Below, in pieces: positions 6,706-14,272 of a stretch of DNA of 33,439 nucleotides. Within the stretch, counting starts at the first letter, position 1. Each line of letters starts with the position of its first letter. Under the pieces are notes generated by a model. That model ran no database searches. It saw only the letters and a list, made by a program, of their open reading frames with translations, and was not told the origin of the DNA. The translations under genes and the position numbers were made by a program. This DNA comes from RAM1 sp943372585 (GTDB taxonomy: Bacteria > Pseudomonadota > Gammaproteobacteria > Burkholderiales > Burkholderiaceae_C): assembly GCA_943372585.1 (NCBI GenBank), contig CALRZF020000005.1, positions 1 to 33,439 on the forward strand, written 5' to 3'.

Positions 6706-7518
6706 ATGCCCCCAGATTTCAACCCCCTCATGCAGGCGCCTGAGCTGGATGACCCGCGCCGCTGGCTGTTCAACACGCCGCTGCTGCAGTTTGACCACCC
6801 GAAAATCCGGCTGCTGGCAAAACGGCTGACCCAGCTCAAAGGCGGGCAGCGCGAAAAGGCGCTGGCCTGTTGTGCCCATGTGCGCTCGCTGCCCTTCGGC
6901 TGCATTGCCGACAGCACCGGCACCTCGGCCCTGGCCGTGCTGCGCCATGGCAAGGGCGACTGCCATTCCAAGAGCACGCTGCTGGTGGCGCTGCTGCGCG
7001 CGCTGGGCATCCCGTCACGCATGCGCTTTGTCACGCTGAAGGCCGATTTCCTGTACGGCATCATCGACACGGGCGGCCAGCCGCTGGAGCACGCCTATGT
7101 CGAGGTGTTGCTGGACGGCGTCTGGCAGGCTGTGGACAGCCATGTGGTGGATGTGCGCCTGGCCGTGGCGGCCAAGTCGCGCCTGGCCATGGAGGGCCGC
7201 ACGCTGGGCTACGGCATGCATGTCTACGGCGCCACAACCTGGGACGGCTACAACAATTCCTTCGGTCAGTTCCACGCCAAAGACCCGGACAGCCTGCCCC
7301 TGCACGACTGGGGCGCATTTGACGATCCCTACCAGTTCTATTCGTCCGTGCCCGACGTGAGCGACCGGCTGAGCTGGTCTACCCGTATCAAGTGGCTGGT
7401 GGGCTCGCGCGTGGTCAACCGCAAGGTCAATGAGCTGCGCACCAACCCAGGCAAGCCCGGGACGTCGCGCCAGGCGGTGGCAGAGCGGGCGGCCACCCGG
7501 GCGCGCAAGTCGGCCTGA
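6706..7518 (+). CDS. Transglutaminase-like cysteine protease-fold protein
   Basis: A 270-residue protein with a transglutaminase-like core. The triad is visible: C86 in KGDCHSKSTLLVALLRALGIPSR, H129 in PLEHAYVEV and D144 in AVDSH. There is no signal peptide, so it should be cytoplasmic. ATG 6706 gives a sensible N terminus; GTG 6682, only 9 bases after the preceding stop, would add eight residues. Neither has a clear ribosome site, so translation may depend on the upstream AhpD-like gene. The C-terminal 40 residues are basic and probably unstructured. Bacterial members act as peptidases or amidases, mostly with unknown substrates. Confidence 0.85.
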   Translation: MPPDFNPLMQAPELDDPRRWLFNTPLLQFDHPKIRLLAKRLTQLKGGQREKALACCAHVRSLPFGCIADSTGTSALAVLRHGKGDCHSKSTLLVALLRALGIPSRMRFVTLKADFLYGIIDTGGQPLEHAYVEVLLDGVWQAVDSHVVDVRLAVAAKSRLAMEGRTLGYGMHVYGATTWDGYNNSFGQFHAKDPDSLPLHDWGAFDDPYQFYSSVPDVSDRLSWSTRIKWLVGSRVVNRKVNELRTNPGKPGTSRQAVAERAATRARKSA

Positions 7519-7522
7519 CGCT

Positions 7523-7942
7523 TTATTCCAGGTGCCGGCGCATCCAGTCGGGCAGCGGCGCTGACTTCTGCGCGGGGAAGTTCACCCAGATGGTCGTGGC
7601 ACCGCCGGCGGCGTAAATGACATCCGGATCGTCGGTGCGCGACATCGTGCCCCAGCTTTCAAAGGTGCTGCGCGCCGGGTCGCTCACGTACATCTTCACC
7701 AGCACGTCGCCCGGGTATTCCAGCTGCTTGTAGAAGTTGCAGAACGCGTTGACGATGACGGGCCCCTCGCCTTTCGGGTCAGGCTGGCAGCCGATGGAGC
7801 GCATCCAGTCGATGCGCACCGTTTCCAGGTAGCGGAAGTACGTGGTGTTGTTCACGTGGTTCATCGCGTCCATGTCGCCCCAGCGGATGGGGATGGTCAT
7901 CTCGTAAACCAGCTTTTTGTTGTCGGGCAGTTCGATCTTCAT
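7523..7942 (-). CDS. Acyl-CoA thioesterase, 4HBT hotdog family
   Basis: A 139-residue single hotdog domain related to 4-hydroxybenzoyl-CoA thioesterase and YbgC. The signature WGDMDAMNHVNNTTYFRYLE (21-40) holds D25, the expected catalytic acid; the rest has the central beta-sheet pattern. It should hydrolyse acyl- or aryl-CoA in the cytoplasm; the substrate is not known. ATG 7942 overlaps the stop of the upstream EamA gene by 4 bases (ATGA), so translation is coupled, and much longer upstream reading is noise from the overlapping gene. It is the last gene of an SDR, transporter, thioesterase operon. Confidence 0.92.
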   Translation of the reverse strand: MKIELPDNKKLVYEMTIPIRWGDMDAMNHVNNTTYFRYLETVRIDWMRSIGCQPDPKGEGPVIVNAFCNFYKQLEYPGDVLVKMYVSDPARSTFESWGTMSRTDDPDVIYAAGGATTIWVNFPAQKSAPLPDWMRRHLE

Positions 7943-8832
7943 TGGTGGGCCTTGATGGATGCCAGGATGCCAAAGGTGAACAGGACGCAGGCCGTCCACT
8001 GTGCCAGCGTGGGCCAGCGCCCGTCCCATGCAAAAGAGTACAGCAGCGCGAACAGGGTTTCGCTCACGATGAGCTGCCCGCACAGGCTGGCCGACAGCCG
8101 CTGGCTGGCGATGTTCCACAAGATGGTGGCAAGCCACGCCGAGCCAAAGCCGGTGGCCACGCACAGCAGCACAAAGCCTGCCAGCCCGGGCTGGGCTGCA
8201 AGGTCCGCCATGGGCGAGCCGGCCACCAGCCACAGCAGCATTGCGCCCGCACCGGTGGCCACACCCAGCCAGTTGGCCCAGTCGGTGGCGTTCACCTCGG
8301 GGTGGCGCTTGAGCCAGGCAGAGTTGAGGATGGCAAAAGCCGTCCAGCACGCCATGGACACCACCGCCAGCGCAATGCCGCGCCAGTAGTTCGCGGTGGC
8401 TGCGCCAGCGCCGTCGCCGTGCGGGGAGCCCATCATCAGTGCCAGACCCGCCGCCGTCAGCGCCAGGCCCGGCACCAGGGCCGCCCAGCGCAAGTGTTGC
8501 GGCTTGCCCAGCAGCATGACCCACAGCGGAATGGTGCCGATGATGAGCGTGGGCACCTCGGTGCCCGCGTCGCGGATGGCCAGCACCAGCAGAAGGTAGT
8601 AGCCCGTGAAACCCAGCACGCTCAAGGCCACGGCGGCCAGGGCCTGCGCCAGGGTGGGCAGGCGGCGCGTGCGCAAGCCCATGATCATCACGATAGCGGC
8701 GACCGCACCATAAGCCAGGAACCGGCCGGCGCTCAGGTCCACCGACGAGAAACCCGGGACCATGCGTGGTGCAACGAACACGACACCCCACAGCGCTCCG
8801 GCCGCCAGGCCGGCCAGGACGCCCGTCAGCAT
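7939..8832 (-). CDS. EamA/DMT family transporter
   Basis: A 297-residue inner-membrane protein of the drug/metabolite transporter superfamily with about ten hydrophobic segments arranged as two EamA repeats of five. The first begins LAGLAAGALWGVVFVAPRMV and the second ANYWRGIALAVVSMACWTAFAILNSAWL. Family members export or exchange small metabolites such as amino acids; the substrate is unknown. ATG 8832 lies 6 bases after the SDR stop, so it is the middle gene of the operon, and the ATGA overlap couples it to the thioesterase. Confidence 0.92.
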   Translation of the reverse strand: MLTGVLAGLAAGALWGVVFVAPRMVPGFSSVDLSAGRFLAYGAVAAIVMIMGLRTRRLPTLAQALAAVALSVLGFTGYYLLLVLAIRDAGTEVPTLIIGTIPLWVMLLGKPQHLRWAALVPGLALTAAGLALMMGSPHGDGAGAATANYWRGIALAVVSMACWTAFAILNSAWLKRHPEVNATDWANWLGVATGAGAMLLWLVAGSPMADLAAQPGLAGFVLLCVATGFGSAWLATILWNIASQRLSASLCGQLIVSETLFALLYSFAWDGRWPTLAQWTACVLFTFGILASIKAHQ

Positions 8833-8838
8833 GCCTGG

Positions 8839-9621
8839 CTAGACGCCAAAGCCGTCATCAGCGGCAATGACCGCACCATTGATGAAGTGGCTTTGCCCGC
8901 TGGCCAGCAGCACAACCAGCGCGTCCAGGTCCTGGGGCTGGCCCACGCGCTTGCGCGGCAGCATCTGCACCAGCTTCTGGCCCTGTTCGGTCTGCCAGTG
9001 ATGGTGGTTGATTTCAGTGTCGATGTAGCCGGGGCAGATGGCGTTGACGTTGATGCCGAAGCGACCCCATTCCAGCGCCATGGCCTTGGTCATCTGCACC
9101 ACCGCGGCCTTGCTCATGCAGTACGCACCGATCTGCGGCAGCACCTTCAGCCCCGCCATCGACGCGATGTTGATGATGCGCCCGCCCGTGTAGGTGCCCG
9201 GTGCCGCCCCGCGTGCGCGGGCCAGCATGCGTTTGCCGACCTCCTGCGCCACAAAGAACGCGCCCTTGACGTTGGTGTCGAAGATGAAGTCATAGTCTTC
9301 TTCTTCCACGTCCTGGATGCGCTGCGTGGTGCTGACGCCCGAGTTGTTCACCAGGATGTCGATGGAGCCCACTTCCGTTTCAGCGTGGGCCACGGCGGCC
9401 TTGATGCTGCCCAGGTCCGTCACGTCCAGTTCCAGTACATGGGCGTCGCCGCCCTCGCCTTCAATCTGCGCGCGCAGTTCCTTGAGCTTTTCAACCCGCC
9501 GGCTGGCCAGCACCACGGCCGCACCCGCACGCGCCAATGTTTTGGCAAACTGGGCACCCAGGCCGCTGGAGGCACCCGTCACAAAGGCAACGCGGCCCGA
9601 AAGATCCATGCTGTAAGCCAC
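8839..9621 (-). CDS. SDR family NAD(P)-dependent oxidoreductase
   Basis: A 260-residue classical short-chain dehydrogenase. Cofactor loop TGASSGLG (15-22), NNSG (92-95), catalytic S154 (NIASMAG), Y167 and K171 (YCMSK) are all present, followed by the PGYIDTEI segment. The acidic D66 in ELDVTDL is the usual site near the adenine ring. GTG 9621 is chosen because AGGAGA lies 7 bases upstream; ATG 9609 has no ribosome site. It is the first gene of the SDR, EamA, thioesterase operon and diverges from ETF-QO. Pairing with an acyl-CoA thioesterase suggests a 3-hydroxyacyl or similar substrate (inference). Confidence 0.93.
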   Translation of the reverse strand: MAYSMDLSGRVAFVTGASSGLGAQFAKTLARAGAAVVLASRRVEKLKELRAQIEGEGGDAHVLELDVTDLGSIKAAVAHAETEVGSIDILVNNSGVSTTQRIQDVEEEDYDFIFDTNVKGAFFVAQEVGKRMLARARGAAPGTYTGGRIINIASMAGLKVLPQIGAYCMSKAAVVQMTKAMALEWGRFGINVNAICPGYIDTEINHHHWQTEQGQKLVQMLPRKRVGQPQDLDALVVLLASGQSHFINGAVIAADDGFGV

Positions 9622-9650
9622 GCTAGAGTCTCCTGTCTGAATTCAAATAA

Positions 9651-9662
9651 GAACGAGCGTTC
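9651..9662. promoter_or_regulatory. Palindrome in SDR / ETF-QO divergent region
   Basis: GAACG-AG-CGTTC is a 12-base palindrome in the 139-base gap between the divergent SDR and ETF-QO genes. Sites of this form are typical of TetR-type repressors of fatty acid and acyl-CoA genes, which would suit both neighbours. A possible -10 (TAAAAT, 9683-9688) for ETF-QO lies just downstream. No regulator gene adjoins it. Confidence 0.4.
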
Positions 9663-9760
9663 GATTTTGTGCAGGTGCCGCATAAAATGCAGTCCATCGG
9701 GAGACACGCCGCACGGCAGCACACCCACCTGCTTTCCAAACCATTATCAGCGAGACCCTC

Positions 9761-11458
9761 ATGACCCACGATGAAATCCTGGCCCAGTACGGCCCCCGAG
9801 AAGCCATGGAATACGACGTGGTGGTGGTCGGCGGCGGCCCCGGTGGCCTGGCCACCGCGATCCGCCTGAAGCAGCTGGCTGCAGCCAACGGCAAGGAGAT
9901 TTCCGTGGTGGTGCTGGAGAAGGGCTCGGAGCCCGGCTCGCACATCCTGTCGGGCGCCATCATGGACCCACGCGCCCTGAGCGAACTGATCCCCGACTGG
10001 AAAGCCAAAGGCGCCCCGCTGAACCAGCCGGTGACGGACGACGCCATGGTGTTCCTGGGCGAAAAGATGTCATTTCGCACGCCCAATTTCCTGCTGCCCG
10101 AATGCCTGCACAACCACGGCAACTACATCGTGAGCCTGGGCAACGTGGTGCGCTGGCTCGGTGCACAGGCCGAGGCATTGGGCGTGGAAATCTTCCCCGG
10201 CTTTGCCGCGGCCGAAGTGCTCTACAACGACGACGGCTCTGTCAAGGGCGTGGCCACCGGCAACATGGGCGTGGGCAAGGACGGCGAGCCCACCGGCGAA
10301 TTCCAGCTGGGCATGGAGCTGCACGCCAAGTACACCGTGTTTGCCGAAGGCGCGCGCGGCCACCTGGGCCGCCAGCTCATCGCCAAGTTCAACCTGGCTG
10401 AAGGCAAGGACCCGCAGACCTACGGCCTGGGCGTGAAGGAAGTGTGGGAGATCGACCCCCAGCGCCACCAGCCCGGCTTTGTGCTGCACACCGCCGGCTG
10501 GCCCATGGACAGCAACACCTATGGCGGCGCGTTCCTCTATCACATGGAGGACAACAAGGTCACGCTGGGCTTCATCACCGGGCTGGACTACAGCAACCCG
10601 TACCTGAGCCCGTTTGAGGAATTCCAGCGCTGGAAGACCCATCCCAACGTCCGCTGGTACCTGGAAGGCGATGCGGACAAGGGCATCAAGCCGGCCAAGC
10701 GCCTGGGCTACGGCGCGCGCGCCATCACGGCCGGCGGCCTGCAGTCGCTGCCCAAATTTGTGTTCCCCGGCGGCGCCCTGGTGGGCTGCGAGGCAGGCTT
10801 CCTGAACGTGAGCCGCATCAAGGGCAGCCATGCTGCCATCAAGACCGGCATGCTGGCCGCCGATGCGGCATTCGCCGCCGTGCAGGCCGGGCGCCAGCAC
10901 GATGAGCTGACCGCCTACCCCGAGGCATTCGAGAAAAGCTGGCTGCACACCGAGCTGAACAAGGCCCGCAACTTCAAGGCCTGGTTCAAGAAGGGCCTGG
11001 CCGTGGCCACCGTGATGAACGGCCTGGAGCAGTTCGTGCTGCGCGGCCACATCCCGTGGACGCTGCGCCGTGACAAGCCCGACCATGCCTACCTGAAGCC
11101 CGCCGCCGAGTGCACACCCATCGTGTACCCCAAACCCGACGGCAAGCTCACCTTTGACCGGCTGTCCAGCGTGTTCATCAGCAACACCAACCACGCCGAA
11201 GACCAGCCCGCCCACCTGACGCTGAAAGACGCGTCGGTGCCGGTCAACATCAACCTGGCCAAATACGCAGGCCCCGAGGCGCGCTACTGCCCCGCCGGTG
11301 TGTACGAGTTCGTCAAGAACGACGACAACACCGACCGCCTGCAGATCAACGCGCAGAACTGCGTGCACTGCAAGACCTGCGACATCAAGGACCCCACGCA
11401 GAATATCGTGTGGGTCACGCCAGAAGGCGGCGGCGGGCCGAATTACGTGGGCATGTAA
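9761..11458 (+). CDS. Electron transfer flavoprotein-ubiquinone oxidoreductase (ETF-QO)
   Basis: A full-length 565-residue ETF-QO (EC 1.5.5.1), which passes electrons from acyl-CoA dehydrogenases, through ETF, to ubiquinone at the inner membrane. The FAD-binding VVVVGGGPGGLATAIRL begins at residue 20. The 4Fe-4S ligands are C510, C534, C537 and C540, in CPAGVYEF and NCVHCKTCDIKDPTQNI, with the family ending GGGGPNYVGM. The middle part holds the amphipathic ubiquinone-binding region. ATG 9761 fits the usual N-terminal extension before the FAD motif; the ribosome site is weak. It stands alone, diverging from the SDR operon, with a possible TetR-type site between. Related proteins are often named etfD, but I assign no symbol. 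Confidence 0.96.
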   Translation: MTHDEILAQYGPREAMEYDVVVVGGGPGGLATAIRLKQLAAANGKEISVVVLEKGSEPGSHILSGAIMDPRALSELIPDWKAKGAPLNQPVTDDAMVFLGEKMSFRTPNFLLPECLHNHGNYIVSLGNVVRWLGAQAEALGVEIFPGFAAAEVLYNDDGSVKGVATGNMGVGKDGEPTGEFQLGMELHAKYTVFAEGARGHLGRQLIAKFNLAEGKDPQTYGLGVKEVWEIDPQRHQPGFVLHTAGWPMDSNTYGGAFLYHMEDNKVTLGFITGLDYSNPYLSPFEEFQRWKTHPNVRWYLEGDADKGIKPAKRLGYGARAITAGGLQSLPKFVFPGGALVGCEAGFLNVSRIKGSHAAIKTGMLAADAAFAAVQAGRQHDELTAYPEAFEKSWLHTELNKARNFKAWFKKGLAVATVMNGLEQFVLRGHIPWTLRRDKPDHAYLKPAAECTPIVYPKPDGKLTFDRLSSVFISNTNHAEDQPAHLTLKDASVPVNINLAKYAGPEARYCPAGVYEFVKNDDNTDRLQINAQNCVHCKTCDIKDPTQNIVWVTPEGGGGPNYVGM

Positions 11459-11481
11459 AGCCCCGTCCGGCAAACCCGGGG

Positions 11482-11510
11482 GTGCCAGTGAAACGTTATT
11501 GCGCTATAAC
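11482..11510 (+). promoter_or_regulatory. Candidate sigma70 promoter of TAXI gene pair
   Basis: GTGCCA (11482-11487, 4 of 6 to the -35 consensus) and TATAAC (11505-11510, 5 of 6 to the -10) are separated by 17 bases. This would start transcription near 11517, about 23 bases before the TAXI gene start. The -10 sits inside a perfect inverted repeat. Confidence 0.5.
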
Positions 11511-11515
11511 GTTTC
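11490..11515. promoter_or_regulatory. Perfect 10-bp inverted repeat over the TAXI promoter
   Basis: GAAACGTTAT (11490-11499) and ATAACGTTTC (11506-11515) are exact inverted arms around TGCGCT. It is not followed by a T run, which speaks against an ETF-QO terminator, and it covers the candidate -10 of the downstream genes, the classic place for a repressor operator. Confidence 0.55.
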
Positions 11516-11539
11516 CTGACACTTCCTCGGGAGCCTGCC

Positions 11540-12850
11540 TTGGCAGCTGCGCGGCTTTACCAGCGCAAATGGGTTCTGATCAAACTGCCGATCGTGCTGG
11601 CCGCGGTCGCGCTGATGGCTTGGCTGTGGACAACCTGGCTGCCCCTTCCCCCGCCTGAAATCACCATCTCCACCGGCCGCCCCGAAGGCGTCTACAACGC
11701 CTACGCCCGCCGCTACGCCGAGCTGTTCGCGCAGCACGGCGTCACCCTGCGGGTACTTGAATCCGATGGCTCGGTCCAGAACCTGCAGCGCCTGCGCGGC
11801 GGCGCGCCGCAGGCCGACATGGCGTTTGTGCAGGGCGGCATCGGCCTGCCCCAGGGCGAGCGCGACACAGGCATCCGGCTGGAAACGCTGGCCAAGGTGG
11901 ACATCGAGCCGTTGTGGATTTTTTCGCGCCTGTCGTATGTGGACTCGCTGCAGCAGTTGCAGGGCCTGCGTGTCTCGCTGGGGCCGGCCGGCAGCGGCAC
12001 GCGCCAGCTCGCGCTGGCATTGCTGGACCAGGTGCGGCTGCTGCCGCGCGACGTGACCGACTCCGAGCTGGCCGGCCCCGCGGCGGTACAGGCCCTGCAG
12101 CAGGGCACGCTGGATGTGCTGCTGATGGTGTCGGCGCCTGAGTCGCCCGTGATCAAGGCGCTGCTGTCCACCCCGGGCATCCAGTTGGTACAGCTTCGCC
12201 GCACGGCCGCGCTCACCGAGCGCCTGCCCTACCTGCAGCCGCGCCTGCTGGCCCAGGGTACGCTGGACGGCGGCACCCTGCCCGCGCGGGACGCGTCCGT
12301 GCTCACGACCTCAGCCAGCCTGGTCACACGTGCCGACCTGCACCCCGCGCTGCAGCGGCTGGCTACCCAGGTTGCCATGGAGGTGCACAACCGGGCGGGC
12401 CTGTTCCACCGGGCCGGTGAATTCCCGTCGCTCAAGCGCATCCAGTTCCCCGCGTCCGACCAGGCCCGCCGCACACTGACCCACGGCCTGCCCTGGCTGG
12501 AGCAGAACCTGCCGTTCTGGTGGGCCCAGGTGGCGCTGCGCCTGCTGGTGATCTGCCTGCCCGTGGCCCTGGTGGCCTTCTGGCTGGCGCGCATGCTGCC
12601 GGCGTACCTGCGCTGGCTGCTGGAAAGCCGCGTCACGCGCTGGTATGGCGAGCTCAAATACATCGAGCACGACCTGTCGCGCGACAGCCTGTCGGGCCTG
12701 GACCTGACGCGCCATGTGGAGCGCCTGAACAGCATTGAAAGCCGCATGACGGCGTTTGTCACCCCGGCCTACCTCATGCCGCGCTGGTTCCTGCTGCGCA
12801 AGCACATCGACTTTGTGCGCATGAGCCTGTTCACGAGGCGCGGACGGTAA
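11540..12850 (+). CDS. Membrane-anchored TAXI family TRAP solute-binding protein (first of tandem pair)
   Basis: A 436-residue TAXI-type solute receptor with unusual architecture. A basic N terminus is followed by a membrane segment (about 12-34) with no signal-peptidase site, a periplasmic binding domain (about 40-322, ISTGRPEGVYNAYARRYAE at its start), a second membrane segment (about 328-352, after LPFWWAQ) and an 84-residue cytoplasmic tail with WYGELKYIEHDL. Ordinary TAXI proteins are soluble and about 320 residues long. The start is TTG 11540, supported by GGGAG at 6 bases; no ATG or GTG fits. It overlaps the next gene by one base (TAATG), and no TRAP permease follows directly; the dctPQM operon downstream has its own receptor and promoter. 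Uptake receptor or signal receptor are both possible. Confidence 0.88.
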   Translation: MAAARLYQRKWVLIKLPIVLAAVALMAWLWTTWLPLPPPEITISTGRPEGVYNAYARRYAELFAQHGVTLRVLESDGSVQNLQRLRGGAPQADMAFVQGGIGLPQGERDTGIRLETLAKVDIEPLWIFSRLSYVDSLQQLQGLRVSLGPAGSGTRQLALALLDQVRLLPRDVTDSELAGPAAVQALQQGTLDVLLMVSAPESPVIKALLSTPGIQLVQLRRTAALTERLPYLQPRLLAQGTLDGGTLPARDASVLTTSASLVTRADLHPALQRLATQVAMEVHNRAGLFHRAGEFPSLKRIQFPASDQARRTLTHGLPWLEQNLPFWWAQVALRLLVICLPVALVAFWLARMLPAYLRWLLESRVTRWYGELKYIEHDLSRDSLSGLDLTRHVERLNSIESRMTAFVTPAYLMPRWFLLRKHIDFVRMSLFTRRGR

Positions 12851-14160
12851 TGCGGGTCATGCTGCTGTACCGCAGGCGCTGGGGCCTGTTCTACGTGCCC
12901 GTGCTGGCACTGGCCGTGCTGGCCGTGCTGGTGGCGGCGCGCCTGTGGTTCCCGCTGCCGCCGCGCACGCTGGCGCTGGCCGCCGGCATGCCGCTGGGCA
13001 ACTACGCGCGCCTGGCCGAACAGTACCGCGACGAACTGGACCGCCGCGGCATCAAGGTGGACATCGTCTTCAGCCCCGACGCATCACCCCAGCCACTGCA
13101 GCGCCTGGCCAACCCGGCCGATCCGGTGCAGGCCGGCTTTGCCCACGGCCTGCTGGCCGACCGCGGGCCCGAGGCCGCCGTGCATGCGCTGGCGGTGATC
13201 GGCAAGCAGCCGGTCTGGATATTCACCCGCGAGCCCGGCGTGACCAGCGTGGCCCAGCTGCGCGGCAAGCGCATGGCCGCCGGTGTGCCGGGCAGCGCCG
13301 CGCGCCAGATCGCCACCCTGCTGCTGGCCCAGGCCCAGGTGCGCGACACCGACATGCAATGGGAAGACGTGGCGAGCCCGCTGGCCGCAGCCAACGAACT
13401 GGTCGACGGGCGCACCGACGCCGTGGTGCTCATTGCCAGCGGCGATTCGCCCGCCGTACGGCTGCTGACGCGTACCGCCGGCGTGACCATGGTGGGCGTG
13501 GAGCGCGCCAATTCGCTGGCTGCGCGCGAGCCGCGGCTGCGCGCCTTTGTGCTGCCCCAGGGCACGATCGAGCTGCGCGGCGACGTGCCGCCGCGCGACC
13601 TGACGCTGCTGTACACCGGCACACACCTGGTGGTGCGCGAATCCATGCACCCCGCACTGCAGCGCGCGCTGCTGGATGCGGCGGCCGCCATCCACGCCAG
13701 CCCGACGTTCCTGCAGCGCCAGTCTGAATACCCTGAATACCAGGACGTGGACTTCCCGCTGTCGGTGCATGCGCAACGCTACGCCCATGGCTACCGGCCG
13801 TGGCTGGAGTCCGCCCTGCCCTACTGGTGGGCGCAGCTGGCCGAACTGCTCCTGTACCTGGTGCTGCCCGTGCTGGTGCTCACGGCCGCCGCGCTGGTGT
13901 GGATACCGCAACTGTTCAGCCTGCGCGTGAACGCCGTGCTGTCGCACTACTACGGCGAGCTCAAATTCCTGGAAAACGACATGGGCGCGATGGCGGTGGA
14001 CAACCCCATGGCGCTGCGCGACCTGCTGGGCAAGCTGGACCACATGGAGCAGGAAGTGGCGTCGCTGGACCTGCCCGACCGTTTTGCCGACCGCTGGTAC
14101 ACGCTGCGTGAACACCTGGCCGCCGCGCGCGAGCGGCTGCTGAAATTGCGTCAGCGTTAA
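12850..14160 (+). CDS. Membrane-anchored TAXI family protein (second of tandem pair)
   Basis: A 436-residue paralogue of the preceding gene, identical in length and layout: N-terminal membrane segment (about 11-34), periplasmic TAXI domain beginning near LAAGMPLGNYARLAEQYRDEL, second membrane segment after LPYWWAQ (about 325-350), and a tail with YYGELKFLENDM and a C-terminal RWYTLREHL helix. The two proteins share these landmarks but are clearly diverged, so this is an old duplication kept in tandem, not a recent copy. ATG 12850 lies in TAATG with the previous stop, so the two are coupled and perhaps made in equal amounts, as expected for a heterodimer (inference). The ligand is unknown. Confidence 0.88.
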   Translation: MRVMLLYRRRWGLFYVPVLALAVLAVLVAARLWFPLPPRTLALAAGMPLGNYARLAEQYRDELDRRGIKVDIVFSPDASPQPLQRLANPADPVQAGFAHGLLADRGPEAAVHALAVIGKQPVWIFTREPGVTSVAQLRGKRMAAGVPGSAARQIATLLLAQAQVRDTDMQWEDVASPLAAANELVDGRTDAVVLIASGDSPAVRLLTRTAGVTMVGVERANSLAAREPRLRAFVLPQGTIELRGDVPPRDLTLLYTGTHLVVRESMHPALQRALLDAAAAIHASPTFLQRQSEYPEYQDVDFPLSVHAQRYAHGYRPWLESALPYWWAQLAELLLYLVLPVLVLTAAALVWIPQLFSLRVNAVLSHYYGELKFLENDMGAMAVDNPMALRDLLGKLDHMEQEVASLDLPDRFADRWYTLREHLAAARERLLKLRQR

Positions 14161-14178
14161 CCCGTAAGTAGTGCACGC

Positions 14179-14207
14179 TTAATAGTGCCAACTTAAAGTT
14201 GTATGAT
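14179..14207 (+). promoter_or_regulatory. Candidate sigma70 promoter of TRAP operon
   Basis: TTAATA (14179-14184) and TATGAT (14202-14207) are spaced by 17 bases, matching the -35 and -10 consensus at 4 and 5 of 6 positions. It lies 65 bases before the dctP-type gene in an AT-richer patch that stands out from the surrounding DNA. Confidence 0.5.
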
Positions 14208-14215
14208 AACTTTTA
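14193..14215. promoter_or_regulatory. Inverted repeat over TRAP operon -10
   Basis: TTAAAGTT (14193-14200) and AACTTTTA (14208-14215) are inverted arms (7 of 8 pairs) around GTATGAT, covering the candidate -10. The centre resembles sites of GntR/FCD regulators, which often control TRAP operons; the regulator gene is not in the window. Confidence 0.45.
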
Positions 14216-14272
14216 GCTGTTCTGGCAGAATCCGGGACTCGCGCAATTCCTTACACACTGGAGACTAAAGAC

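Noticed and set aside
7942..9774. Open frame of 610 codons on the + strand
   Set aside because: It lies wholly opposite the thioesterase, EamA and SDR genes, is rich in His, Gln and Arg, and has no domain; it is a GC-bias shadow.
10070..11473. Open frame of 467 codons opposite ETF-QO
   Set aside because: Antisense shadow with no recognisable domain, while the + strand has complete ETF-QO signatures.
11490..11515. Terminator of ETF-QO
   Set aside because: The stem is perfect but AT-rich in its inner part and lacks a T run; it overlaps a promoter -10.
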